Assembly: GCA_963726405.1 (NCBI GenBank)
Contig: CAVSCF010000006.1
Coordinates: 62,001 to 126,000 of the forward strand
Direction: 5' to 3'
Origin: JAOUJD01 sp963726405
GTDB taxonomy: Bacteria > Pseudomonadota > Gammaproteobacteria > Burkholderiales > Burkholderiaceae_F
Length of the DNA stretch: 64,000 nucleotides
The number at the start of each line of letters is the position of its first letter. The stretch's first letter is position 1. A program made the translations under genes and the position numbers. This document shows, piece by piece, positions 16,891-24,256 of the stretch. Below the pieces are notes generated by a model that saw only the letters and a list, made by a program, of their open reading frames with translations, had not been told where the DNA came from and did not search any database.

Positions 16891-18983
16891 TGCTGGGTCG
16901 CCGCGTCCCCATGATCCTGCAGAGCGAGGCGCCGGAATGCGGCATCGCCTGCGTCGCCATGGTGGCCAGCCATCACGGCTTCCGCACCGACCTGACCGGC
17001 ATGCGAATGCGGCTGGCGCCCTCCATGAAGGGCGTGACGCTGAAGCACATCGCGATGATCGCCGAGACCATGGGCCTCGCCGCGCGCGGGGTGAAAGTGG
17101 CGCTCGAGTCGCTGTCGCAGCTCAAGCTCCCCGCGATCCTGCACTGGGACATGAACCACTTCGTCGTGCTGACGAAGGTCGCGGGCGACAGGATCACCGT
17201 GCACGATCCGGCGCGTGGCCGCCGCGTGCTGACGCTCAAGGAAGCGTCGGATCATTACACCGGCGTGGCGATGGAGCTGACGCCCGCCGCCGGGTTTGCC
17301 GCGCGCGACGAGCGCGAGAAGATCAGCGCGTGGCAACTGGTCCGCACGGCCACCGGCCTCAAGTCTGCGATCACGCAGGTGCTGCTGCTGTCGCTGGTGC
17401 TGGAAGTGCTGGCGATCGCCTCGCCGTTCTTCCTGCAACTCGTCGTGGATCGCGTGGTGGTCGGCCGCGACCGCGACCTGCTCGCCGTGCTCGGCATCGG
17501 CTTCGGGCTGCTCGCCGTCATGATCGCCATCATCACGGCCCTGCGCGCGTGGCTCGGCGTCTACATCAGCACGCGGCTGAACCTGCAGTTGCTCGACACG
17601 CTGTTCGCGCGCCTGCTGCGGCTGCCGCTCGCGTGGTTCGAGAAGCGCCACATCGGCGACATCGTTTCGCGCTTCCGCAGCGTCGACGCCATCCAGCGCA
17701 CTTTGACACTGACCTTCCTCGAGACGGCGATGGACGGCGTGATGGTGCTGGTCACGCTGGCGGTGATGTTCTGGTACAGCACGACCCTGACCGTCATCGT
17801 CGTGGTCGCTGCACTCGCCTACGGGGCACTGCGTGCCGCGCTCTACGGTCCGCAGCGGCGCGCGATGGACGAGCGGATCGTCCACGAAGCCAAGGCCGCC
17901 ACGCACTTCATCGAGACGCTGCGCGGCATGATGGCCATCAAGCTGAACATGCGCGAAAGCGAGCGGCGTTCGGCCTACCTGAACCATGTGGTCGACCAGA
18001 CCAACGCCGACGTGCGGGTGCAGAACCTCGCGCTGCTGCAGCGCGCGGGCAGCGTGCTGATCTTCGGGCTCGAGAACGTGACCGTGATCTGGCTGGGCGC
18101 GTATGCCGTGCTCGCCAACGAACTGTCGGTCGGCATGCTGTTCGCGTTCATGCTGTTCAAGCTGCTGTTCATCACGCGCGTGAACAACCTCGTCGACAAG
18201 ACGATCGAGTTCCGGATGCTCGACCTGCATGCCGATCGCGTCGCCGACATCGCCCTCGCGCAGCCGGAAGGCGTCGCGGAGATGTCCTCGGTGGCGCGGG
18301 CGGATGCGCCGACGGCCACCTTCGGGCTGGAGGCGCGCGGGCTCGGGTTCGCGTATGGCATCGAAGGGTTCGTCTTCCGAGGCCTGGACTTCGTCGCGCG
18401 CCCCGGCGAGATGGTCGCGATCGTCGGTCCCTCCGGTGCCGGGAAGACGACGCTGGTCAAGGTGCTGGCCGGGCTGCTCGACCGCACCGAGGGCATGCTG
18501 ACCGCCTCGGGTCGCGATGTGCGCGACTGGGACAAGGGTGCGTATCGCAGCCGCATCGGCGTGGTGATGCAGGACGACCACCTCTTCGTCGGCACCATCG
18601 AAGACAACATCAGCTTCTTCGACCCGCAGCACGACTCCGACCGTGCGCGCCTGTGCGCGCGCCTGGCGATGATCGACGCCGAGATCGAGGCAATGCCGAT
18701 GGGCTACAACACGATCGTCGGCAGCCTCGGCGTGGCCCTGTCCGGCGGGCAGCGCAGCCGTGTCCTGCTGGCACGTGCGCTGTACCGCGAACCGCAGATC
18801 CTCTTCCTCGACGAGACCTTCGACCAGCTCGATCTCGACCGTGAGCGAGCGATCACTGACGGCCTCAGGAGGACGGGTATTGGACTGGTGATCGTCAGCC
18901 ACCGGCCGGAGACAGTCGGGGCGGTCGACCGGATCGTCCGGCTGGGATCCATGAACGAGCCCGAGAACCGGCGCGCGGCCTGA
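16890..18983 (+). CDS. Peptidase-C39 ABC exporter (CvaB/RaxB type)
   Basis: 697-aa bifunctional exporter that cuts leader peptides after a double glycine and exports the product. Residues ~5-130 are a C39 peptidase: catalytic Cys in SEAPECGIACVAMV, His in HWDMNHFVVL, Asp in VHDPARGRR, all present. A six-helix ABC membrane domain spans ~160-440, with the ATPase after ~480: Walker A GPSGAGKTTLVKV, signature LSGGQRSRVLLARAL and Walker B ILFLDETFDQLD. Together with HlyD it forms a bacteriocin/microcin-type secretion unit. The likely substrate is the small GG-leader peptide encoded convergently at 19197-19331. Confidence 0.94.
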   Translation: MLGRRVPMILQSEAPECGIACVAMVASHHGFRTDLTGMRMRLAPSMKGVTLKHIAMIAETMGLAARGVKVALESLSQLKLPAILHWDMNHFVVLTKVAGDRITVHDPARGRRVLTLKEASDHYTGVAMELTPAAGFAARDEREKISAWQLVRTATGLKSAITQVLLLSLVLEVLAIASPFFLQLVVDRVVVGRDRDLLAVLGIGFGLLAVMIAIITALRAWLGVYISTRLNLQLLDTLFARLLRLPLAWFEKRHIGDIVSRFRSVDAIQRTLTLTFLETAMDGVMVLVTLAVMFWYSTTLTVIVVVAALAYGALRAALYGPQRRAMDERIVHEAKAATHFIETLRGMMAIKLNMRESERRSAYLNHVVDQTNADVRVQNLALLQRAGSVLIFGLENVTVIWLGAYAVLANELSVGMLFAFMLFKLLFITRVNNLVDKTIEFRMLDLHADRVADIALAQPEGVAEMSSVARADAPTATFGLEARGLGFAYGIEGFVFRGLDFVARPGEMVAIVGPSGAGKTTLVKVLAGLLDRTEGMLTASGRDVRDWDKGAYRSRIGVVMQDDHLFVGTIEDNISFFDPQHDSDRARLCARLAMIDAEIEAMPMGYNTIVGSLGVALSGGQRSRVLLARALYREPQILFLDETFDQLDLDRERAITDGLRRTGIGLVIVSHRPETVGAVDRIVRLGSMNEPENRRAA

Positions 18984-18995
18984 CAAATCGGCCTT

Positions 18996-19012
18996 GGGAT
19001 GCCCGGCATCCC
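18996..19012. terminator. Hairpin after the exporter gene
   Basis: GGGATG-CCCGG-CATCCC, a perfect 6-bp stem 13 bases after the exporter stop. There is no T-tract, so intrinsic termination is doubtful; it could protect the mRNA 3' end. Confidence 0.35.
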
Positions 19013-19061
19013 GTCCGCTTCGCGCAACAACGGGTGATCACTGATGCCCGGGATGCGCGGC

Positions 19062-19091
19062 CAAAAAAATACGGCGCCCGTCGGCGCCGTG
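19062..19091 (-). terminator. Rho-independent terminator of the GG-peptide transcript
   Basis: On the minus strand a GC-rich stem (ACGGCGCC/GGCGCCGT type, plus coordinates 19071-19090) is followed directly by a run of seven T. It lies ~106 bases downstream of the small peptide gene stop and faces the right way to end its transcript, implying a short dedicated mRNA of ~270-320 bases. Confidence 0.8.
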
Positions 19092-19196
19092 TGCAGGGTG
19101 CGGAAACTTAGTTCGAGTTCGAAATCTTGGGTTCAGCGAGCGAGCGCCGATTTCAGGAAGGGAGCGTTCCGCGGCTCCGTTCCTGCATGCAACAAA

Positions 19197-19331
19197 TCAG
19201 GTGAGCAAACCGAGGGACGCACCGCCCGCGACCAGGTCAAGATCATCGATCGAGAGCGCCAGCAGTTCGATGGCTTCATCGGTCTTGGCAACTTCGGCAA
19301 CGGCTTTCAGTTCAACGGTTTCGACGTTCAT
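19197..19331 (-). CDS. Double-glycine leader peptide precursor, 44 aa
   Basis: A small gene with an AAGGAATAGCC ribosome-binding site before ATG 19331 and its own terminator. The 37-residue N-terminal part ends LSIDDLDLVAGG, which matches the double-glycine leader consensus at every key position: Leu -12, Ser -11, acidic -8, Leu -7, Val -4 and Gly-Gly at -2/-1. Only seven residues follow (ASLGLLT) before the stop. The neighbouring C39 exporter is the natural processing and export system. No known bacteriocin core is recognised; a core this short fits a signalling peptide better than a pore-forming bacteriocin. Because other genes here show one-base shifts, a longer core in another frame (+1 gives ~28 residues) cannot be excluded. 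Confidence 0.72.
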   Translation of the reverse strand: MNVETVELKAVAEVAKTDEAIELLALSIDDLDLVAGGASLGLLT

Positions 19332-19371
19332 GGCTATTCCTTGTTCCGCGGGTTGTTGGTGTCTGTTCTTT

Positions 19372-19398
19372 TTTGTACGCACGGAGGACCGTGCACAA
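19372..19398 (-). promoter_or_regulatory. Candidate promoter with a 16-base perfect dyad, GG-peptide gene
   Basis: A perfect inverted repeat GCACGG-AGGA-CCGTGC lies at 19379-19394, in the gap between the divergent peptide and HD-GYP genes. On the minus strand it falls between TTGTGC (19393-19398) and TACAAA (19372-19377), a possible -35/-10 pair with a short 15-base spacer. A regulator bound to the dyad could control the peptide gene. Both readings are inference from sequence alone. Confidence 0.4.
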
Positions 19399-19517
19399 GC
19401 GAACTTTGAACGCGTCGCGAGCCGCGGCAAATCCCCCCTTACGGTGCTATCCACGCCGACCGAGTCAGGGCAGAATCCGACGGCTTCCACTTTGCCGTCG
19501 CCTGGCACGGCCAGCTG

Positions 19518-21374
19518 ATGGACGACAACGAAGCACGACTGAACGAACTCGAACAGGAGTTGAAACAGGCGATCTCGGCGCCTCCGCCCGATCTGCCGAC
19601 GTTTCTCGACTCCTGGCTCGCCAAACTCAAAGGGGTCCCCTTTTCGGCGTCGCCCAAGCGACGAGTCGCCCTCTTGATCGACGCCGCCGGGCAGTACTAC
19701 CTGCACGGACAGCGGGTGTTCAACGCCGTTGAACCGATCGCACTGGCAGTCATGCTGGCGGAGCAGCAGGGTGAGCAGGCCCAGCTCCGCCGCGCGCTGT
19801 CGATTCAAGGCCTGATCCTCACCGCGACGCGAAATACTCCGGACGCTCTTCGAAGCCTTCTACGGGCGTTGGAACTCGCAGAGCGGATGGAGGACATGCC
19901 CGGCCTGGCCGCAGCCTGGGTCAACATCGCGGTGACGTTTTTCGATGCAACGCTTTATGGTGATGCGCGCGTTTGTTACGAACGTGGCGCGATGACTGCT
20001 GCCTCGATAACGGATGAGGTGCTCAGTATCAGTACGAGGTGCCGAGCCTTGTATGGCGCAGCTCAGTGCGACCTTTATCTGCACGAGTATCTGCCAGGAA
20101 TCGACGCGTGCGAGGAAGCGTTGAACCTCGTAAAGGAACCGAAGGACCGCGAGCAGGAGCAGGTCCGTGCACTCGTAGAGTCGACCTATGCCCAGTTGCT
20201 GCTTGCCTTGCACAGGATCGACGACGCAGCCGCTCACGCGACGCTGGCTCGCGATATGGCCGTTCGATCCGGGGCTGCTCGCGCGAAGATTGCCGCCGCT
20301 ACGGTCAGCGGCCTCGTGGAGGTCTATCGAGGCAACGTGGACGTCGGAATTTCTCGTATCGTCGCCGTGCGGGACCAGTCGAAGATCCTCGCCGCGTCGT
20401 ACCACGAGGCCCTGCGCGCCTCGGTCAACGCCTACGAAAAGGCCGGCCAACCCGACCGCGCCTTGTCCATGAACCGCGAACTGATGATGCACGTCCGCAA
20501 CCTGCATCGCGAAGCGATCGTGCAGCAGCAGCAACAGCACCTGCAGCGCCTCGGGCTCCCGGACGCGGACACGGCCAGCCTCCGCGCGATCGAGGACAAG
20601 GACGAAAGCCTGAAGAAGAAGCTCGAAGACGCGGCCGCCAAGCAGGGCGAATTCCTCGAGCACATGGCGCTGACCGTGGAACTGCGCGAGGAAGACAGCG
20701 GTGAACACGCCTTCCGCGTGGCGATGTGGGCGCATCTGCTCGCGCTCGAGCACGGGATCGATCCGGAGGAGGCGCAGCGGATCGAGCTGGCCGCGCGCCT
20801 GCACGACATCGGCAAGGTCGTCATTCCGGACAGCGTGATCCGGAAGCGGACCGCGCTTTCGCAGGGCGAACGGCAGCTCATCGAGACGCACGCCACGACG
20901 GGCGCGGACTTCCTCATTCGCGCCAAGGTGCCTTACGCGCCGCTGGCCGAGGAAATCGCGCGCTATCACCACGAGGCGTGGTCCGGCGAAGGCTATCCCG
21001 ACGGGATCTCGGGCGATGCCATTCCCCTGCCGGCGCGCATCGTCGGCTTGTGCGACTCCTTCGATGCGCTGGTGCACGACCGACCCTGGCGCTCGGCGTG
21101 GCGCATCGAGGAAACGCTCGGCCACCTGGTTCGCGAAAGCGGGCGGCAGTTCGACCCGAAGCTGGTCGAAGAATTCATCCCGCTCGTGCGGCGTATCTAC
21201 GCGACTCACGACGATGTCGACGCCTATCTGGCGCAGTCCGCGCAGCAGACGCCGCTGTGGACGATGCGCCGGTCGCTGGTCGAACGCCTGTCGCGTCCGG
21301 TCGGTGGCGAGCAGGGCGCGGATCAGAGCCGGCCGAACGCGGCACGCCTGCGCAGCCCCATCAGGCCGCGCTAG
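19518..21374 (+). CDS. TPR-domain HD-GYP protein (probable c-di-GMP phosphodiesterase)
   Basis: 618-aa soluble protein with no membrane helix. Residues ~50-340 are helical TPR-like repeats (for example AAAWVNIAVTFFDATLYGDA and further A-x3-YE-x-A patterns). A coiled coil follows (~330-385, including a glutamine run QQQQQ), then an HD-GYP domain: LHDIGKVVIPD, an H in the KxxE/THATTGADFL helix, YHHEAWSGEGYPDGISGD and ARIVGLCDSFDAL. The metal-binding and GYP residues are intact, so c-di-GMP hydrolysis is plausible. TPR domains often bind peptides or proteins. It is divergent from the GG-peptide gene, and its stop overlaps queC by 4 bases on the other strand. Confidence 0.85.
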   Translation: MDDNEARLNELEQELKQAISAPPPDLPTFLDSWLAKLKGVPFSASPKRRVALLIDAAGQYYLHGQRVFNAVEPIALAVMLAEQQGEQAQLRRALSIQGLILTATRNTPDALRSLLRALELAERMEDMPGLAAAWVNIAVTFFDATLYGDARVCYERGAMTAASITDEVLSISTRCRALYGAAQCDLYLHEYLPGIDACEEALNLVKEPKDREQEQVRALVESTYAQLLLALHRIDDAAAHATLARDMAVRSGAARAKIAAATVSGLVEVYRGNVDVGISRIVAVRDQSKILAASYHEALRASVNAYEKAGQPDRALSMNRELMMHVRNLHREAIVQQQQQHLQRLGLPDADTASLRAIEDKDESLKKKLEDAAAKQGEFLEHMALTVELREEDSGEHAFRVAMWAHLLALEHGIDPEEAQRIELAARLHDIGKVVIPDSVIRKRTALSQGERQLIETHATTGADFLIRAKVPYAPLAEEIARYHHEAWSGEGYPDGISGDAIPLPARIVGLCDSFDALVHDRPWRSAWRIEETLGHLVRESGRQFDPKLVEEFIPLVRRIYATHDDVDAYLAQSAQQTPLWTMRRSLVERLSRPVGGEQGADQSRPNAARLRSPIRPR

Positions 21375-22108
21375 AGGCCAGCGCCGGTCGCGATCTGCGC
21401 CGGCGGAGGCGGGGCGCCGCGTTTCCAGGCGGTCCACCCCGCGGCGCGTAACTGGCAGGCCGGGCAGGTTCCGCAGCCAACCCCCCAGTCGTGCGCGGTC
21501 GCGCGCTCGCCGAGATAGCACGTGTGGGTCTCGGTGCGGATCAGGTCCACGAGCGCTTCGCCGCCGAGTTCCTCCGCCAGTTGCCACGTCCCGGCCTTGT
21601 CGAGCCACATCAGCGGCGTTTCCACCACGTACTGCCGGTCCATGCCGAGGGACAGTGCGGTCTGCATCGCCTTGAGCGTGTCGTCACGGCAGTCGGGATA
21701 GCCCGAGTAATCGGTCTCGCACATGCCGCCGACCAGCACCTGGATGTCGCGGCGGTAGGCGATGGCGGCCGCATACGTGAAGAACAGCAGGTTACGACCC
21801 GGGACGAACGTGTTCGGCAGACCCTCGTCCGTCAGCCGTATCTCGGCGGTCTCGGTCAGCGCGGTGCGCGACAACTGCCCCAGCTCGCGCATCGTGACGA
21901 AGTGATCTTCACCGAGTCGTTCCGACCAGCGAGGAAAGCGGGTGCGCAGTCCCTCCAGCACGACCGGCCGAACGGCGAGTTCGATGGCGTGCCGCTGTCC
22001 GTAGTCGAACCCGATCGTCTCGACCTCGCGGTAGCGGTCGAGCGCCCACGCGAGGCAGGTGGTGGAGTCCTGTCCGCCCGAGAACAGCACGAGGGCCCTC
22101 GTATGCAT
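21371..22108 (-). CDS. queC: 7-cyano-7-deazaguanine synthase QueC
   Basis: 245-aa enzyme converting 7-carboxy-7-deazaguanine to preQ0 with ATP and ammonia, for queuosine tRNA modification. It has the PP-loop LFSGGQDSTTCLAWAL at residues 8-23, a family segment FVPGRNLLFFTYAAA, and a C-terminal zinc site CGTCPACQLR preceded by an upstream Cys (ATAHDWGVGCG). ATG 22108. Other queuosine genes are not in the window. Its last bases overlap the HD-GYP gene tail-to-tail. Confidence 0.96.
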   Translation of the reverse strand: MHTRALVLFSGGQDSTTCLAWALDRYREVETIGFDYGQRHAIELAVRPVVLEGLRTRFPRWSERLGEDHFVTMRELGQLSRTALTETAEIRLTDEGLPNTFVPGRNLLFFTYAAAIAYRRDIQVLVGGMCETDYSGYPDCRDDTLKAMQTALSLGMDRQYVVETPLMWLDKAGTWQLAEELGGEALVDLIRTETHTCYLGERATAHDWGVGCGTCPACQLRAAGWTAWKRGAPPPPAQIATGAGL

Positions 22109-22156
22109 GCCGGCAGTGTAGAAGCGGGCGGCGTGTCGCGGACGGCGACGCCGCGG

Positions 22157-22639
22157 CTAGCCGAGCACGCCTTGCTCGGCCAGCGCCCGGATGCGCACGA
22201 CCGTGTCCAGGTCGGCGCTCTCGTACGCCTGCTCGCGCAGCGCCACGACGATCGGGTCGCGCTCCGTTTCGCCAAGGGGTTCGTCGGACTCGTACAGGAA
22301 CCGCAGGAAGAGCAGTTCGGGCTGGGGCTCCTCGATCGTGATCGTGAGGCGGCTTGCGGGCCACGTTGGTCCGGCCTGCGTGTGGATCTCGCTGCGATGG
22401 TCGTGCACCAGGCGCACGCGGTCCTCGACCTGGAACGAGCCGAAATCGAGCGTGCGCGTGAGTTCGTGCACGCCGTCGCGAACCTCGTGACTGTGGATGG
22501 TGGCGTTTTCGAGTCCGAGCACGAACTGGGTGGGTTCCTCGGCGCGAAGCACGAGTCCCTGCCAGAGCTGATTGCGCGTCAGCGTATCCAGCAGCGGCAT
22601 CAGTGGATCGTTGATCTGGACCAGGTGCTCGTAGCGCAT
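22157..22639 (-). CDS. SRPBCC-fold protein, DUF1857/AtaL-like
   Basis: 160-aa cytoplasmic protein starting at ATG 22639. It opens MRYEHLVQINDP and contains LTRNQLWQGLVLRAEEP, typical of DUF1857 proteins with the START/SRPBCC hydrophobic-cavity fold. It ends FLYESDEP..ERDPIVVALREQAYESADLDTV. Function is unknown in bacteria; related fungal genes lie near secondary-metabolite clusters. It precedes queC with a 48-base gap and may share its transcript. Confidence 0.75.
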   Translation of the reverse strand: MRYEHLVQINDPLMPLLDTLTRNQLWQGLVLRAEEPTQFVLGLENATIHSHEVRDGVHELTRTLDFGSFQVEDRVRLVHDHRSEIHTQAGPTWPASRLTITIEEPQPELLFLRFLYESDEPLGETERDPIVVALREQAYESADLDTVVRIRALAEQGVLG

Positions 22640-22760
22640 CGGACCGCTCGGGTGTAGCAGGCACCGGACCTGGAAAGACCGAGGCCCGCTCCGGTTAACC
22701 CCATTGTGCTTCAAGCCCCGTTTACAGGTCATCGGCCCAATACCAACAAGGAGAGTTCGA

Positions 22761-23570
22761 ATGCTGATGCGAACACTGGCGGCGGCGGCAACGGCTGGCG
22801 TCATGATGCTGGGCGGCGGCTGCGCGCACGCGGTAGGCGGGAACGTCGACGTCCGCCTGATCGACCGTACTACCGGCGAAACGCTCCCCATGTACCGGCA
22901 TGGCGGGAAATGGTGGGTTTCCGGAAATCCGGGCAGCCGCTATGCAGTCGCATTGACCAATCGCGGCGGCGGGCGCGTGCTCACCGTGATCTCGGTCGAT
23001 GGCGTGAACGTGATCTCCGGCGAATCGGCCGCGCCCGAGCAGACGGGCTACGTTCTGGCGAGCGGACAGTCCGCGCAGATCACGGGCTGGCGCAAGGACA
23101 TGTCGCGCGTGGCGGCCTTCGAGTTCACCTCGCTCGCCAACTCCTACGCCGCCCGCACCGGCCGGCCCGACAACGTCGGCGTCGTCGGTGTTGCGGTGTT
23201 CCGGGAAAAGCCCCGCCAGGTCCCGCCGCCCGCGCCCCCGGTGCTGCACGAGAAGCAGTCGAGCCGGGACGCGGGGCCATCCGCGCCGGCCGCGGGCGCA
23301 TCGAGCGACGGGATGGGATCGAACGAAGCGGCACGGCGCAGCGACCGCGCGGCGGAATCGCGCATCGGCACCGGCCATGGACGCAGCGAGCGTTCCGCGA
23401 CCTCGTACACGGACTTCGAGCGCGCCTCGCCGACTCCGGACGAGGTCATCACCATCCAGTACGACAGCCGCGAGAACCTCATTGCGATGGGCGTGATCCC
23501 GGCTCCGACCGGCACGCCCAACCCGTTCCCGGCGGCTGTCGGCTTCGTCCCCGATCCGCCCCGGCGTTGA
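22761..23570 (+). CDS. Exported protein of unknown function
   Basis: 269-aa protein beginning at ATG 22761 after AAGGAGAG. Residues 1-27 are a signal peptide (MLMRTLAAAATAGVMMLGG) with a Cys in GGGCAHA that could be a weak lipobox. A ~130-residue N-terminal domain begins VDVRLIDRTTGETLPMY, has a GKWWVSGNPGSRYAVAL strand pattern and ends VGVVGVAVF; it resembles an envelope beta-domain with no name I can assign. The second half is Pro/Ala/Ser-rich and low-complexity, ending in a short conserved-looking DEVITIQYDSRENLIAMGVI. It lies 113 bases before the sigma-factor gene, on the same strand. Confidence 0.7.
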   Translation: MLMRTLAAAATAGVMMLGGGCAHAVGGNVDVRLIDRTTGETLPMYRHGGKWWVSGNPGSRYAVALTNRGGGRVLTVISVDGVNVISGESAAPEQTGYVLASGQSAQITGWRKDMSRVAAFEFTSLANSYAARTGRPDNVGVVGVAVFREKPRQVPPPAPPVLHEKQSSRDAGPSAPAAGASSDGMGSNEAARRSDRAAESRIGTGHGRSERSATSYTDFERASPTPDEVITIQYDSRENLIAMGVIPAPTGTPNPFPAAVGFVPDPPRR

Positions 23571-23683
23571 GCGCAGGCGCATCTCCCCGGTTCGACGCCG
23601 CTGCTTCGCGGGCACAATGCCCGCGAAGTTGCGCGCCGACCGGCTTTCGCGGGTCGCCGTGCGTTACGGGCGAGGGGATCGGT

Positions 23684-24256
23684 TTGAGCGACGCGGCGAG
23701 CGACGAAGCGCTGCTGGCGGGATACGCCGCCGGGGATGCGCGCGCGTTCGCCGAACTGTACGAGCGGCACGAGAGGCCCGTGTACCGCTACTTCCTCAGG
23801 CAGGGCGCGACGCCACCTCAGGCGGACGACTTGCTGCAGGACACATGGCTCGCGGTCGTTCGCAATGCCGACCGCTTCGAGCCACGCGCGAAGTTCACGA
23901 CGTGGCTCTACACGATCGCGCGCAACAAACTGGTCGATCACTGGCGGGGCCGCGACGAGGCGATCAGCCTCGATGACGCCGCCAACGACCCGGACGGTGA
24001 CGCGCCGCTGGAGATCGATGCCGGCGACGCGTCGCGCCCGGACGTGCAGGCGATGACGCGCGCGCAGGCCCGCGCCTTCGTCGACGCGGTCGAGCAGTTG
24101 CCGCCCGCGCAGAAGGAAGCGTTCCTGCTGCAGGCCGAAGGAGGACTGTCGCTCGAGGAAATCGCGACGGTGACGAACGCGGGCCACGAGACGGTCAAGA
24201 GCCGTTTGCGCTACGCAATGGCAAAGCTGCGGGCCGCAATGGAGGCATGGCAATGA
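23684..24256 (+). CDS. ECF-type RNA polymerase sigma factor
   Basis: 190-aa sigma-70 family factor of the extracytoplasmic-function class. TTG 23684 is chosen because GAGGGGATCGG precedes it. Region 2 spans ~residues 20-90: ELYERHERPVYRYFLRQ, ADDLLQDTWLAVV, FTTWLYTIARNKLVDHWR. Region 4 spans ~125-185: VEQLPPAQKEAFLLQAEGGLSLEEIATVTNAGHETVKSRL, given here as its recognised sub-motifs PPAQKEAFLL and SLEEIA. It overlaps the next gene by ATGA, the classic sigma/anti-sigma coupling. Confidence 0.92.
   Translation: MSDAASDEALLAGYAAGDARAFAELYERHERPVYRYFLRQGATPPQADDLLQDTWLAVVRNADRFEPRAKFTTWLYTIARNKLVDHWRGRDEAISLDDAANDPDGDAPLEIDAGDASRPDVQAMTRAQARAFVDAVEQLPPAQKEAFLLQAEGGLSLEEIATVTNAGHETVKSRLRYAMAKLRAAMEAWQ

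Noticed and set aside
16821..18986. 721-aa open frame opposite the C39 ABC exporter.
   Set aside because: Antisense shadow; the exporter is complete with all catalytic motifs.
20518..20545. CAG-type repeat (glutamine run) in the TPR/HD-GYP gene as a phase-variable tract.
   Set aside because: Only five Gln in mixed codons, in a coiled-coil linker; triplet changes would not shift the frame.
22706..23683. A long frame running from the exported-protein gene into the sigma-factor gene.
   Set aside because: The part before 23684 is an Arg-rich shadow; sigma-factor homology starts at TTG 23684.
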